DNA of 34,941 nucleotides, from NCBI GenBank assembly GCA_029777855.1, contig JAKORL010000149.1:1-34941 (forward strand), read 5' to 3'. This DNA is from Pseudomonadota bacterium (GTDB lineage Bacteria > Pseudomonadota > Gammaproteobacteria > JAIEPX01). Below, in pieces: positions 26,187 through 34,941 of the stretch (the first letter of the stretch is position 1; every line of letters begins with the position of its first letter). The notes under the pieces are model-generated. The model did no database searches, had not been told where the DNA came from, and saw only the letters and a list, made by a program, of their open reading frames with translations. Both the position numbers and the translations under genes were made by a program.

Positions 26187-28154
26187 TTAGTTATGAGCAT
26201 TTTCTATTCTCTTTTCATCATCTGGATCCGCAGCAGAAGAGGGAGCTCCACGCCCAGCACCTCTTGAAGGATTCGGGATACGTTTTTGCTCATCCTTGCC
26301 TTCAAGAGCACGTACAGCAGTACGGCCTGTAGAAGATGCGCCACGAACAGCATTGTCAGTACCTGTTAGTCCTTCATCTTTTTTCTCATTCGCAGCTCGA
26401 GCTGCAGATCTGGGTGTTAGATCATCTTTCTTAAGATCCTCAGCTAGGGCATTCAGATTGGCTTCAGGGATTGTTTCAGATCCAAAAGTCTCATCATCCT
26501 CACCGTTCACGCCACCCTTTGTAGCTGCCGCCTTTTTCTTGCCTTCAGAGCCAACACCAGCCCCTTGACCGCCCGCTTTTGGAGGCTGAGTCTGCTTAGA
26601 TGAAGGAGGAGGTACCTCTTGCATCGGAACATCTGTGCCAGATCCATTTCCTTTATCATGAGAAGGGTTAGATCCAGGCCCCGGCCCCGGTTTTTTATTA
26701 TCTTTGTCGTCATCTGGTAGAGATGAATAACCATCGAAATAGCCTTTAAAGTAGTGCTTAGTAAATACACCTAGGGGGCCATATTTTCCTGCAAGAGCCC
26801 AATAATTACTGAATCGATCTGCAACAAAGCTTAAAAAAGATCCTAATGGAGCAACGATGACGGCCAAGGTAGCACCCAATGCGACTGCTTCTGCAGGGAT
26901 TTGCAACCCTACGGCTAAACCAGTAATTGCAGTTATATAAGGAGTGAAGGCCGCACCAATTACGCCACTTACTGTGACTAGCGCGCCGTGCAACATTCCT
27001 ACCGTTGTTCCTACCAATGGAAGCTGTAGAAACCAGGTGACTACGGGCGTTACAACCGCAGGAGCAAAGGTCATGGCTGCACCGACAACGAGAGGAATTA
27101 ACAAAGACCAGAGCGCGATGGTTAGTCCTATGCTAATCAAAACTCCAAGCGTGCCTAGAGTAATGTTTAAAGCGCTCGTAGCTTTAGGCCAATTTTTTAT
27201 TTCGAACGAACGACCGGTCTTCCAAGCGATTCTTGCGCTTTTTTCAGGAGACAAAATGAGCCTGAATACGATGGATGAAACTTGAAATACTGTATAAGTA
27301 AGGCCTAACAAAAAGATCAAAACCCCTCTACCCGCGAGTTTCCTTTTTTTATTATCGTCGTCAGATTCATTGAGCTCTCTGATTTTTCTGACTTGGTAGC
27401 CGATGCCTTGAGCAGTCGCATCCGCTATGAAGGTTGTTACAAATTCTGTGGGGACTTTAATAATATTTAAAGCGAGTTTCGGAATAAATAGTGCGAGTTT
27501 GATAGCAGCAATCACTACTTTAACGAAGGAAGTAGGAATTTGAATCAGTTTCATCACGGTTTTTGCGGTACCGCGATGTAAACCGCCTATAAAATTGAAA
27601 GCGAACTGGCTAGGACTGAGTTTAGGAAATTCGTAGTTATCTTCATAAGATTTTTCAGAAGTTTCACCAGCATAAGCTTTTTGAAACTTCACGGATTCGT
27701 GTTTATCAGGTCGATTTGCAAAGCCTGCAAATCCAGCAATGATTAAAAGTTTATTAAATGCTCGGTCTTTATACGTTTTAGTCTCACCAAGAGCTGTGAT
27801 GTATTCATTGGTAGTGACATCATATCCATCGAATTCGTAAGTTTTTAAATACGCGGCTTTTAAAAGGTCCTTTAAACCGAAGGCTTCCCATTTATCTTGG
27901 ATAGTACTGGTATTGTTTCCTGAAGCACCTGTTTGTTGTTCGGTTGCAGATGGCCTTCTTGACAAAGCATCAGTGTTTTCAGTTTTTCTCACATTTTCTC
28001 GTTGAGACGTTTTTTCATGCTCGAGTGCTCGAGTTTTGAGGGTTTTTAGCTCTTCGGCCGTAATATAATCACGCATAGAATCGCGAATGAAAAGATTTTT
28101 TAACCAGTTTAATGGCGTTGCGCTGATTATCGGTTCCACAAGTGGCTTGGACAT
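26187..28154 (-). CDS. Multi-spanning membrane protein of unknown function, paralogue 5 of 5, long tail
   Basis: 655 residues, the longest. Motifs: YEFDGYD (106-112), a degenerate second motif ending GFANR (144-148), FIGGL (188-192, Trp lost), LALNIIKVPTEFV (227-239), SPEKSARIAWKTGR (302-315), and ATL...ADRFSNYWA (429-453). The N-terminal 95 residues are charged and polar. The hydrophobic core spans about 200-445. The last 185 residues are low complexity: Pro/Gly-rich (PGPGPG), then Lys/Ala/Gly/Asp-rich, probably disordered and exposed. GGAG ribosome site; own promoter at 28193-28221. The first gene of the array in the direction of transcription. Function not recognised. Confidence 0.85.
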   Translation of the reverse strand: MSKPLVEPIISATPLNWLKNLFIRDSMRDYITAEELKTLKTRALEHEKTSQRENVRKTENTDALSRRPSATEQQTGASGNNTSTIQDKWEAFGLKDLLKAAYLKTYEFDGYDVTTNEYITALGETKTYKDRAFNKLLIIAGFAGFANRPDKHESVKFQKAYAGETSEKSYEDNYEFPKLSPSQFAFNFIGGLHRGTAKTVMKLIQIPTSFVKVVIAAIKLALFIPKLALNIIKVPTEFVTTFIADATAQGIGYQVRKIRELNESDDDNKKRKLAGRGVLIFLLGLTYTVFQVSSIVFRLILSPEKSARIAWKTGRSFEIKNWPKATSALNITLGTLGVLISIGLTIALWSLLIPLVVGAAMTFAPAVVTPVVTWFLQLPLVGTTVGMLHGALVTVSGVIGAAFTPYITAITGLAVGLQIPAEAVALGATLAVIVAPLGSFLSFVADRFSNYWALAGKYGPLGVFTKHYFKGYFDGYSSLPDDDKDNKKPGPGPGSNPSHDKGNGSGTDVPMQEVPPPSSKQTQPPKAGGQGAGVGSEGKKKAAATKGGVNGEDDETFGSETIPEANLNALAEDLKKDDLTPRSAARAANEKKDEGLTGTDNAVRGASSTGRTAVRALEGKDEQKRIPNPSRGAGRGAPSSAADPDDEKRIENAHN

Positions 28155-28192
28155 AATTGACTCCTGTCTATATATGTTAAAAATTATTTCGG

Positions 28193-28221
28193 ATTGTATT
28201 ATGGACTCTAGAAGAGGTAAA
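28193..28221 (-). promoter_or_regulatory. Promoter of paralogue 5
   Basis: Minus strand: -35 TTTACC (28216-28221), 17-bp spacer, -10 TACAAT (28193-28198), preceded by GC. Confidence 0.75.
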
Positions 28222-28282
28222 GCAATTTTTTCGAGAAAAACAGATGACCAGAGGCTTTGAATAGGGGAATATGAAGCGGTTA

Positions 28283-28311
28283 AAACGTTCAGATTTTGTA
28301 CCTGGACGTTT
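28283..28311 (-). terminator. Weak hairpin downstream of gatB
   Basis: Arms AAACGTTCA (28283-28291) and TGGACGTTT (28303-28311) pair at 8 of 9 positions about 20 bp after the gatB stop. Only a short T-stretch follows on the minus strand, so this is a tentative terminator. Confidence 0.35.
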
Positions 28312-28329
28312 ACATCCCGTGCCTTGTAC

Positions 28330-29763
28330 TCAACCTAATTTTTTCTTCAGTAATTCATTTACCTGTTGCGGATTTGCCTTTCCTTGAGTTGCTTTCATGA
28401 TCTGTCCTACAAAATAACCAAATAATTTTTCTCCACCAGCACGGTATTGGGCTAATTGATTAGGATTATTGAGCAGGATCTCATCGATAATTTTTTCTAA
28501 AGCACTGCTATCACTAATTTGCGTAAGTCCTTGAGAAGAAATAATTTTATCAGCGTCACCTTCGCCGGCCCACATGGCGTCGAAAACTGTTTTTGCAATT
28601 TTTCCTGAGATAGTATTGTCTGCAATTCTATCCAGTAATTGCGCAAGTTGCTGGGGAGAAAGAGGACTTTCAGAAATTTCTGTTTGCTCTTTATTGAGAT
28701 AAGCCGAGAAATCACCGAGTATCCAATTTGCAACGATTTTGGGCGTGGCTTGAGTGGCTTTAACGGTAGCTTCAAAAAATTCAGCCATTTCGCGAGTCAG
28801 TGATAAACAATAAGAATCGTAATGACTTAATCCAAAATCCGATTGAAAACGCTCGCGACGTTGCCACGGTAATTCAGGAAGGGTAGTTCGAATAGACTCG
28901 ATAGTTTTATCGTCAATAATAATAGGCAATAAATCTGGATCAGGAAAATAACGATAATCGTTGGCTTCTTCTTTACCCCGCATCGATCGAGTTTCATTAC
29001 GCTCAGCATCGTACAAACGCGTTTCTTGAATGACTGTCCCACCACTTTCTAACAATTCAATTTGGCGAGCGACTTCATAATTGATGGCGCGTTCTACAAA
29101 TCGAAATGAATTCACATTTTTTATTTCCGCACGAGTGCCAAATTTTGTTTCGCCTTTTGGACGAACAGACACGTTCGCATCACATCGAAATGAGCCTTCT
29201 TGCATATTGCCATCACTGATATCTAAATAACGCACGAGGCTATGCAAGGTTTTTAAATAAGCAACTGCTTCTTTTGCAGATCGCAAGTCGGGTTCGGATA
29301 CAATTTCGAGTAGTGGAGTTCCCGCTCGATTGAGATCGATGCCTGATTGCCCATGAAAATCTTCGTGCAGTGATTTCCCGGCATCTTCTTCCAAATGTGC
29401 GCGTGTAATGCCCACACGTTTAACGGTATTTTCATCTAATTGAATATCCAGGTGACCTTTGCCAACAATGGGCAATTCATATTGACTAATTTGATAGCCC
29501 TTGGGCAGATCAGGATAAAAATAATTTTTACGAGCAAAAACGGATTTGTTTGAAATTTCGGCATTAATGCTGAGTCCGAACATGAGGGCTTTTTCAACCG
29601 TTTTTTTATTTAACACGGGAAGTACGCCAGGCATACCTAAATCAATTGCGCACGCTTGAGTGTTGGGGTCAGCGCCGTAAGCTGTCGCTGCACCTGAAAA
29701 TATTTTAGAGTGCGTGGATAATTGTACGTGCACTTCTAAACCAATAACTGTTTCCCATTCCAT
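28330..29763 (-). CDS. gatB: Asp-tRNA(Asn)/Glu-tRNA(Gln) amidotransferase subunit B
   Basis: 477 residues, standard length. It binds the mischarged tRNA and phosphorylates the Asp/Glu side chain in the GatCAB complex. Family landmarks: [97 protein letters not shown] and [13 protein letters not shown], plus the C-terminal tRNA-binding YqeY-like domain ending [20 protein letters not shown] ribosome site. Separated from gatA by 125 bp that contain a REPIN. Confidence 0.98.
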   Translation of the reverse strand: MEWETVIGLEVHVQLSTHSKIFSGAATAYGADPNTQACAIDLGMPGVLPVLNKKTVEKALMFGLSINAEISNKSVFARKNYFYPDLPKGYQISQYELPIVGKGHLDIQLDENTVKRVGITRAHLEEDAGKSLHEDFHGQSGIDLNRAGTPLLEIVSEPDLRSAKEAVAYLKTLHSLVRYLDISDGNMQEGSFRCDANVSVRPKGETKFGTRAEIKNVNSFRFVERAINYEVARQIELLESGGTVIQETRLYDAERNETRSMRGKEEANDYRYFPDPDLLPIIIDDKTIESIRTTLPELPWQRRERFQSDFGLSHYDSYCLSLTREMAEFFEATVKATQATPKIVANWILGDFSAYLNKEQTEISESPLSPQQLAQLLDRIADNTISGKIAKTVFDAMWAGEGDADKIISSQGLTQISDSSALEKIIDEILLNNPNQLAQYRAGGEKLFGYFVGQIMKATQGKANPQQVNELLKKKLG

Positions 29764-29793
29764 AGAGAGTCCTCACAATAGTCAGTTAAGAAA

Positions 29794-29884
29794 GGGGGCA
29801 GATCTAATATGAAAACATTAATTCACAATGAGTAGATTTGTCACTCAAACTTGCCCCTAATGTTTCAATGTTAGATCTGACCTC
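29794..29884. repeat. REPIN-like inverted repeat (copy D) inside the gatCAB operon
   Basis: Arms 29794-29820 and 29858-29884 match at 22 of 27 positions, with half-sites GGCAGATCTAATAT and GGTCAGATCTAACATT of the RAYT family. It ends 4 bp from the gatA stop, between gatA and gatB. Confidence 0.8.
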
Positions 29885-29888
29885 TTCT

Positions 29889-31337
29889 TTACGGCGTTTT
29901 TTTATGCCAATCTGTTGCTTGTTGAAATTGATGAGCTGCATTAAATAATCGAGATTCATCAAAGTAGTTAGCGATTAATTGTAAACCAATAGGTAAGCTT
30001 TTTACGAAGCCTGCTGGGATTGTCATGCCAGGCAATCCAGCAAGATTCACACCAATGGTATAAATATCTGAAAGATACATGCTCACAGGGTCGTCGACTT
30101 TTTCACCCAGTTTAAATGCAGGCGAGGGTGCTGTAGGGCCTACAATAAGATCAACCGATTTAAATGCAGTTTGATAATCGTTGCTGATCAGACGTCGAAT
30201 TTTTTGTGCTTTTAAATAATAAGCATCGTAATATCCTGAGGATAAAGCGTAGGTTCCGACAATAATTCGACGTTTAATTTCCAGGCCAAATCCTTCGCCT
30301 CGAGTGCGACAATACAAATCATCGAGATTTTTGGGATTTTCACAGCGATAGCCATATCGAACACCATCATATCGCGCTAAATTCGAAGAGCATTCTGCGG
30401 GCGCGATAACATAATACGCAGGAACAGCCAAATGCGTATTGGGTAAACTAATTTCTTTGATTGTGGCGCCTAATTTTTGTAATTCGGCAATGGCTTCTTG
30501 AATAACCACAGCCACGTCATTTTCCAGGCCGCTAGCAAAATGTTCTTTTGCAAATCCAATCGTAAGGCCGGTTAATGGTTTATTTAATTCAGCGGTGTAA
30601 TCTGGCACGTCATGTATTACGCTGGTGGAATCTTTTTCATCATGGCCTGCCATGATGTTCAGTAGTAGTGCGGCATCTTCGGCGGTTTGGGCAAACGGCC
30701 CGCCTTGGTCCAAACTGGATGCAAACGCAATCATGCCATAACGTGAAACTCTTCCGTAGGTGGGTTTTATGCCCGTGATATTACACATTGAAGCCGGTTG
30801 TCGAATAGATCCGCCCGTATCTGTGCCTGTTGCGGCTGGAACTAATCGAGCGGCAACTGCTGCAGCAGAGCCACCAGACGATCCACCTGGAATTCGTGTG
30901 TGATCCCATGGATTTTTTACAGGGCCATAAAAACTATTTTCATTGGACGAGCCCATGGCAAATTCATCCATATTGGTTTTGCCTATCATCACCATCCCAG
31001 CTTCTTTAAATTTTGTGGTGACGGTTGCATCGTAGGGGGCGATAAAATTATCCAGCATTTTGGATCCGCATGATGTTTTGATGCCATCGGTACAAAAAAT
31101 ATCTTTGTGGGCGTAAGGGATTCCGGTGAGGGGGCCGGCGTGGCCGCTCGCGATTTTTTTATCGGCTTCTTTGGCTTCGGCTAATGCCGATTCATTGCAT
31201 ACGGTAATAAAAGCATTTAACGCGGGATTGTGTTGAGCAATTCGGTCTAAATAAAATTGAGTCACTTCGACGCTAGAAACTTTTTTTGCCGTGAGATCTT
31301 TTGAAAGTTCCACTAGAGTTTTATTTTCTAAGCTCAT
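29889..31337 (-). CDS. gatA: Asp-tRNA(Asn)/Glu-tRNA(Gln) amidotransferase subunit A
   Basis: 482 residues. Amidase-signature enzyme that releases ammonia from glutamine for GatCAB. The catalytic triad is present: Lys78 (IPYAHKD), cis-Ser153 (PGGSSGGS) and nucleophile Ser177 (GTDTGGS), with [13 protein letters not shown] following. AAGGA ribosome site; starts 8 bp after the gatC stop. Together with gatB and gatC it indicates indirect synthesis of Asn- and/or Gln-tRNA in this organism. Confidence 0.98.
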   Translation of the reverse strand: MSLENKTLVELSKDLTAKKVSSVEVTQFYLDRIAQHNPALNAFITVCNESALAEAKEADKKIASGHAGPLTGIPYAHKDIFCTDGIKTSCGSKMLDNFIAPYDATVTTKFKEAGMVMIGKTNMDEFAMGSSNENSFYGPVKNPWDHTRIPGGSSGGSAAAVAARLVPAATGTDTGGSIRQPASMCNITGIKPTYGRVSRYGMIAFASSLDQGGPFAQTAEDAALLLNIMAGHDEKDSTSVIHDVPDYTAELNKPLTGLTIGFAKEHFASGLENDVAVVIQEAIAELQKLGATIKEISLPNTHLAVPAYYVIAPAECSSNLARYDGVRYGYRCENPKNLDDLYCRTRGEGFGLEIKRRIIVGTYALSSGYYDAYYLKAQKIRRLISNDYQTAFKSVDLIVGPTAPSPAFKLGEKVDDPVSMYLSDIYTIGVNLAGLPGMTIPAGFVKSLPIGLQLIANYFDESRLFNAAHQFQQATDWHKKTP

Positions 31338-31345
31338 GATAATCC

Positions 31346-31660
31346 TTAAAATTCAGAAGCTTCATTCGAGCGATCTTCTATCACTTTGGGTACGAGATAG
31401 AGTCCTGCTTCCGTGAGCGGTGCGCAGCGTTGCATTTTTTCGCGTTGATTGGTTTCTGTAACAATATCGTCACGAAGGGGTTGGGTAATATCTTGTGGGT
31501 GAGCCATGGGTTCGATGCCAGTGGTATCGACGGTATTCATTTGTTCGACCAAATCTATAATTTTGGAAAGATTTTTTATATGGCTTGGAAGTTCCTCGGG
31601 ACTCAGAGCAATTCGGGCGAGATGTGCCACTTTTTTGACGTCGGTTTCTGAGAGTGCCAT
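31346..31660 (-). CDS. gatC: Asp-tRNA(Asn)/Glu-tRNA(Gln) amidotransferase subunit C
   Basis: 104 residues from the Met at 31660, chosen because GAGGG lies just upstream and because [20 protein letters not shown] is the normal GatC N-terminus. A longer frame begins at 31717, but its extra 19 residues are not family-like. Contains [11 protein letters not shown] and the region [14 protein letters not shown] that threads between GatA and GatB. It stabilises the complex. First gene of gatCAB, divergent from mreB. Confidence 0.95.
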   Translation of the reverse strand: MALSETDVKKVAHLARIALSPEELPSHIKNLSKIIDLVEQMNTVDTTGIEPMAHPQDITQPLRDDIVTETNQREKMQRCAPLTEAGLYLVPKVIEDRSNEASEF

Positions 31661-31708
31661 TGATCGTATTCCCTCGATAAAGTAGTGAGTATAGGGAAGA
31701 GGTAAGGA

Positions 31709-31755
31709 AGGGGTCAAGTAGATTAGGGGCAGGCATGCAAGAATGCATGGCTGAT
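31709..31755. other. REP half-site and small hairpin between gatC and mreB
   Basis: GGGGTCAAGTAGATTAGGGG (from 31710) begins like REPIN copy C. It is followed by a perfect hairpin CATGCA-AGAA-TGCATG (31735-31750). A related, less perfect string (ATGCAAGAACGCAT) lies at 8596-8609 between yggX and the 415-aa gene. The 186-bp gap must also hold the divergent gatC and mreB promoters, for which I see no convincing boxes. Confidence 0.45.
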
Positions 31756-31825
31756 TCCAATCCTCTTTTTTTCTTTCCGCTCTTCTCTTTAGTTTGTTTT
31801 TCCGTTAGAGTTTATTTCTATCTAG

Positions 31826-32896
<1,071 letters not shown>

Positions 32897-32933
32897 TATT
32901 TAAAGGAAATATATTAGCTCATTGCGTTGTGCT

Positions 32934-33061
32934 CTTGTCTGGAATTTATAATTCACAAATTCTAGACAAGGTAGGCTGGAGACAATAATTTTAATACCGG
33001 AGTTAACATTCTAGTTAATGAGGATTAAAAATGATTGATTACCCTTGAGATTGGCAAAATA
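32934..33061 (-). repeat. Dispersed repeat R, copy 3 (inverted) between mreB and mreC
   Basis: On the minus strand it reads as copy 2 does: TATTTTGCCAATCTC, then a TTAACTA stretch, ATGTTAACTCCGGTAT, AAAATTATT and CCTACC. It ends in a hairpin (32934-32947 with 32957-32970, 14 bp including one G-U) in the place where copy 2 has its own hairpin. It lies within the mreBCD operon leader between genes. Confidence 0.75.
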
Positions 33062-33099
33062 GGGCAGTTACAAGAGAAGCTTAGATAAGGAGTAGCGTT

Positions 33100-33921
33100 A
33101 TTAAGGTTCTATTCAAACGTGATTCGCTACTTAGCTTGCGCTTAGTGGCCCTTATAATAGCGTCGTTGGTATTGATGGTGGTCGATCATCAATATCATTA
33201 TCTCGCTCAATCACGATCCATTTTAACATCTCTTATATCTCCCATTCGGACGATGGTCGATGGTCCTGCGCGATTCATAAATTGGGTAGAAAATAATCTG
33301 TCAGAGCAACAAAGTCTTGGTGTCGAAAATGCCCGTTTGAAAACCGAGCAATTAATTTTGCGAGCAAAGCTTCAAAAATTGGAAGCGCTTCAACAAGAAA
33401 ATGAGCAATTGCGTACGTTGTTGAGGGCTTCACAAAAAGTCAGCGGTAAAATATTGGTGGCTGAGTTGTTGGCTGTTGAATTAGCGCCGTTTACTCGTCA
33501 AGTGGTGTTGAATCGCGGTAAAAAGGATAATGTGGTCGTTGGGCAGGCGGTGTTAGATGCGTTTGGTGTTATGGGGCAGGTGATTGAAGTCAATCGTGAT
33601 TCTAGTCGGGTTTTATTAATTTCGGATTCGCGAAGTGCAGTGCCTGTGCAGAGTACACGAACAGGTAGTCGGGCGATTGCAGTTGGGCAGGGTATGAGTA
33701 ATGATTTGCAGTTGTTGTTTGTGCCAGACACGGCGGATTTTCAAGTAGGGGATTCATTGGAAACGTCGGGATTAGGAAGTCATTTTCCCGTTTCTTATCC
33801 GGTAGGAGTTGTGTCTGAGGTGGTTCATCGACCGGGTGAGCGTTTTTCGCAGATTACGGTTTATCCAAGCGCACATTTGGATAGTAGTCGTCAGGTTTTA
33901 TTGGTTTGGCCGAATGGTTAG
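33100..33921 (+). CDS. mreC: Rod-shape-determining protein MreC (probable AUU start)
   Basis: 273 residues if started at ATT 33100. Short cytoplasmic start, one membrane segment, a coiled coil (about 75-105, with EALQQENEQL) and two beta-barrel domains with AELLAVELAPFTRQVVLNRG and GVMGQVIEVN. MreC organises elongation enzymes in the periplasm. The frame has no ATG or GTG at the right place. ATT 33100 has AAGGAG seven bases upstream (33087-33092) and gives IKVLFKRDSLLSLRLV, which aligns with the usual MK..F.R..SL..RL start. The alternative TTG at 33136 lacks a ribosome site and would remove 12 conserved residues. Confidence 0.93.
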   Translation: MKVLFKRDSLLSLRLVALIIASLVLMVVDHQYHYLAQSRSILTSLISPIRTMVDGPARFINWVENNLSEQQSLGVENARLKTEQLILRAKLQKLEALQQENEQLRTLLRASQKVSGKILVAELLAVELAPFTRQVVLNRGKKDNVVVGQAVLDAFGVMGQVIEVNRDSSRVLLISDSRSAVPVQSTRTGSRAIAVGQGMSNDLQLLFVPDTADFQVGDSLETSGLGSHFPVSYPVGVVSEVVHRPGERFSQITVYPSAHLDSSRQVLLVWPNG

Positions 33922-33976
33922 GAGCGACCAAATAGCTGGTTTTGTATCCTGTGGATAATAGTTAAGTTAGGATTTT

Positions 33977-34468
33977 ATGGGGTATTCATTGATAATACGT
34001 TCTTGGTTTTTCATTATTTTGTCCATCGTGGTCGCGATGATGTTGACGATTTTGCCTTTACCTTTTTGGGCGGAGTGGGTTCGACCGTTGTGGGTGCCCG
34101 CGGTAGTTTTTTATTGGGCTCTTGCTTTGCCGGAGCGTTTTAGTATTGGTGCGGCGTGGTGTGTGGGAGTTTTGTTGGATGTTTTATTAGGGACTGTGTT
34201 GGGTGAAAATGCGCTAGGTTTGACGGTGGCGGTTTTTGTAGTCAGTAAGTTGTATACCCGGATTCGGTTGTTTCCGATGTGGCAGCAGGTGGGTGTAATT
34301 GTGTTGTTGTCTTTGTGTTATTTGGTGTTGTTGTTTTGGATGCAGGGTTTGATGGGGCAGGCGCCTTTGTCGTGGCAGTTTTGGACGCCGTCGATCACGA
34401 CGGGGCTTTTGTGGCCGTGGATTTTTATCCTCATGCGTGACTATAGAAGACGCTTTGTAATCCGTTGA
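33977..34468 (+). CDS. mreD: Rod-shape-determining protein MreD
   Basis: 163 residues with five to six hydrophobic membrane segments, normal for MreD. It shows the RPLWVPAVVFYWALALPERFSIGAAW pattern and LDVLLGTVLGENALG typical of the family. Inner-membrane member of the elongasome with MreB and MreC. Starts 55 bp after mreC; last gene of the visible mreBCD operon. GC content and G/T richness are slightly higher than in neighbours, as usual for membrane genes. Confidence 0.95.
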   Translation: MGYSLIIRSWFFIILSIVVAMMLTILPLPFWAEWVRPLWVPAVVFYWALALPERFSIGAAWCVGVLLDVLLGTVLGENALGLTVAVFVVSKLYTRIRLFPMWQQVGVIVLLSLCYLVLLFWMQGLMGQAPLSWQFWTPSITTGLLWPWIFILMRDYRRRFVIR

Positions 34469-34500
34469 TTAATAATAATATTTTTTATTTCGTTACGTTC

Positions 34501-34642
34501 TCAAAGTCGGCGTTAGAATCCGACTCATTTCGAAGAATTTTAGTACTGTGGAAATGGGACTGGGCAAGATTACCTTTTCAAGAACACATTAGATCTTCGA
34601 TGTAATTTCTAGAGATTTCAAAGTCGGCGTTAGAATCCGACT
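34501..34642. repeat. 25-bp direct repeat with internal stem, downstream of mreD
   Basis: TCAAAGTCGGCGTTAGAATC plus CGACT occurs at 34501-34525 and 34618-34642. Each copy contains a 6-bp stem AGTCGG / CCGACT around a 9-base loop, like a REP unit. A partial related string (TTCGGATTCTTCGCC) is near 34704. Confidence 0.8.
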
Positions 34643-34941
34643 GTCTTTCCGGGAATGGCTCGCTCGGATCCTCCTCGCTGCGCTTTATTTCCCTCCAAGA
34701 AAGTTCGGATTCTTCGCCTACCCGACTCAGGATAATAGGAATTTTTTTTCGGAGGTATTTCTTAGCCTTATTCTAAGAGTTCTTGAAAGATTGTATCCTG
34801 AGTCAAACAAATTCGAGATTGCAGGGAGTGCCAAGGAATGGGCAAGATCTTCCTTTTCAAGATCGTGAGAAACAGGATGTTTCGACCGAAGACTACATGG
34901 ATGTATTCACGGCGGTCTTGAAAAGGTAGTCTTGCCCAGTC
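34558..34941. mobile_element. MITE-like element with 26-bp inverted ends (non-coding)
   Basis: 34558-34583 and 34916-34941 are reverse complements at 25 of 26 positions (GACTGGGCAAGA..ACCTTTTCAAGA). A third, direct copy with a few changes lies at 34839-34862. Inside are an 11-bp inverted pair (34724-34734 / 34794-34804) and the second 25-bp direct repeat. No coding frame is visible. The right end coincides with the window edge, so the true boundary is unknown. Confidence 0.55.

Noticed and set aside
25036..27285. Several + strand open frames (90-113 codons) antisense to paralogues 4 and 5
   Set aside because: They are low-complexity Ala/Pro/Arg translations expected from the reverse of Ala/Gly-rich coding DNA.
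31661..31717. Longer gatC start at 31717 adding 19 residues
   Set aside because: The extension is not GatC-like, and GAGGG lies immediately before the Met at 31660, where the conserved N-terminus begins.
33136..33138. TTG as the mreC start
   Set aside because: No ribosome site precedes it and it would cut off 12 residues that match the MreC N-terminus. Kept as the fallback if AUU is disproved.
34501..34642. Direct repeats as a CRISPR array
   Set aside because: Only two copies with a 92-bp gap and an internal REP-like stem; no further units and no cas genes.

Overview
The window is about 35 kb of an AT-rich gammaproteobacterial chromosome. The housekeeping genes (trmB, mutY-yggX, accA, tilS, mdh, cysQ, gatCAB, mreBCD, tRNA-Phe) look like those of the Coxiella/Legionella branch. 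Placement in Legionellales is an inference from protein style, the abundance of Sel1-type and unknown long proteins, and the repeat-rich intergenic DNA. No secretion-system or rRNA gene is present to confirm it.

Layout. (1) 1-2843 (-): 5'-complete but 3'-truncated gene for an exported multidomain enzyme (SGNH esterase + metallophosphatase + 5'-nucleotidase C-domain). (2) 2844-4393: intergenic region with a possible small RNA and an orphan + strand terminator, then a RAYT (REP-associated tyrosine transposase) bounded by perfect 21-bp inverted repeats. (3) 4394-8518 (-): Sel1-repeat periplasmic protein directly behind tRNA-Phe, then two long unrecognised helical proteins. (4) 8623-12032 (-): asmA-mutY-yggX operon. 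(5) 12174-15841 (+): tightly coupled operon trmB, a secreted chorismate-mutase-like protein, cysQ, mdh and a ZIP transporter. (6) 15990-18386 (+): accA and tilS, each preceded by an 85-91 bp REPIN-like inverted repeat. (7) 18478-28154 (-): five large paralogous membrane proteins of unknown function in tandem, interrupted once by a small coiled-coil gene. (8) 28330-31660 (-): gatC-gatA-gatB, with another REPIN between gatA and gatB. (9) 31847-34468 (+): mreB-mreC-mreD, where mreC seems to use an AUU start. (10) 34469-34941: non-coding DNA carrying a possible 384-bp element with 26-bp inverted ends.

The most interesting part is the 9.7-kb five-paralogue array. All members share a tyrosine/glycine-rich YGFDGYD-type motif, a GLPTR motif, an FGGW motif, an SPxKSAR motif between membrane segments, a closing ADKLSNxWA motif and a divergent hydrophilic tail. 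Each gene has its own promoter of the same form, (G)CTTTACN-17 bp-TANAAT, so the genes look individually but uniformly expressed. They have no cleavable signal peptides. A role as host-directed membrane proteins or a cell-envelope family is possible, but nothing in the sequence proves either.

Two dispersed non-coding repeat families run through the window. The first is the RAYT/REPIN family (half-site near GGGGTCAGRTCTAACATT). The second is a roughly 55-130 bp repeat found downstream of paralogues 1 and 3 and, inverted, between mreB and mreC. One copy of the second family appears to have replaced the 3' end of tilS.
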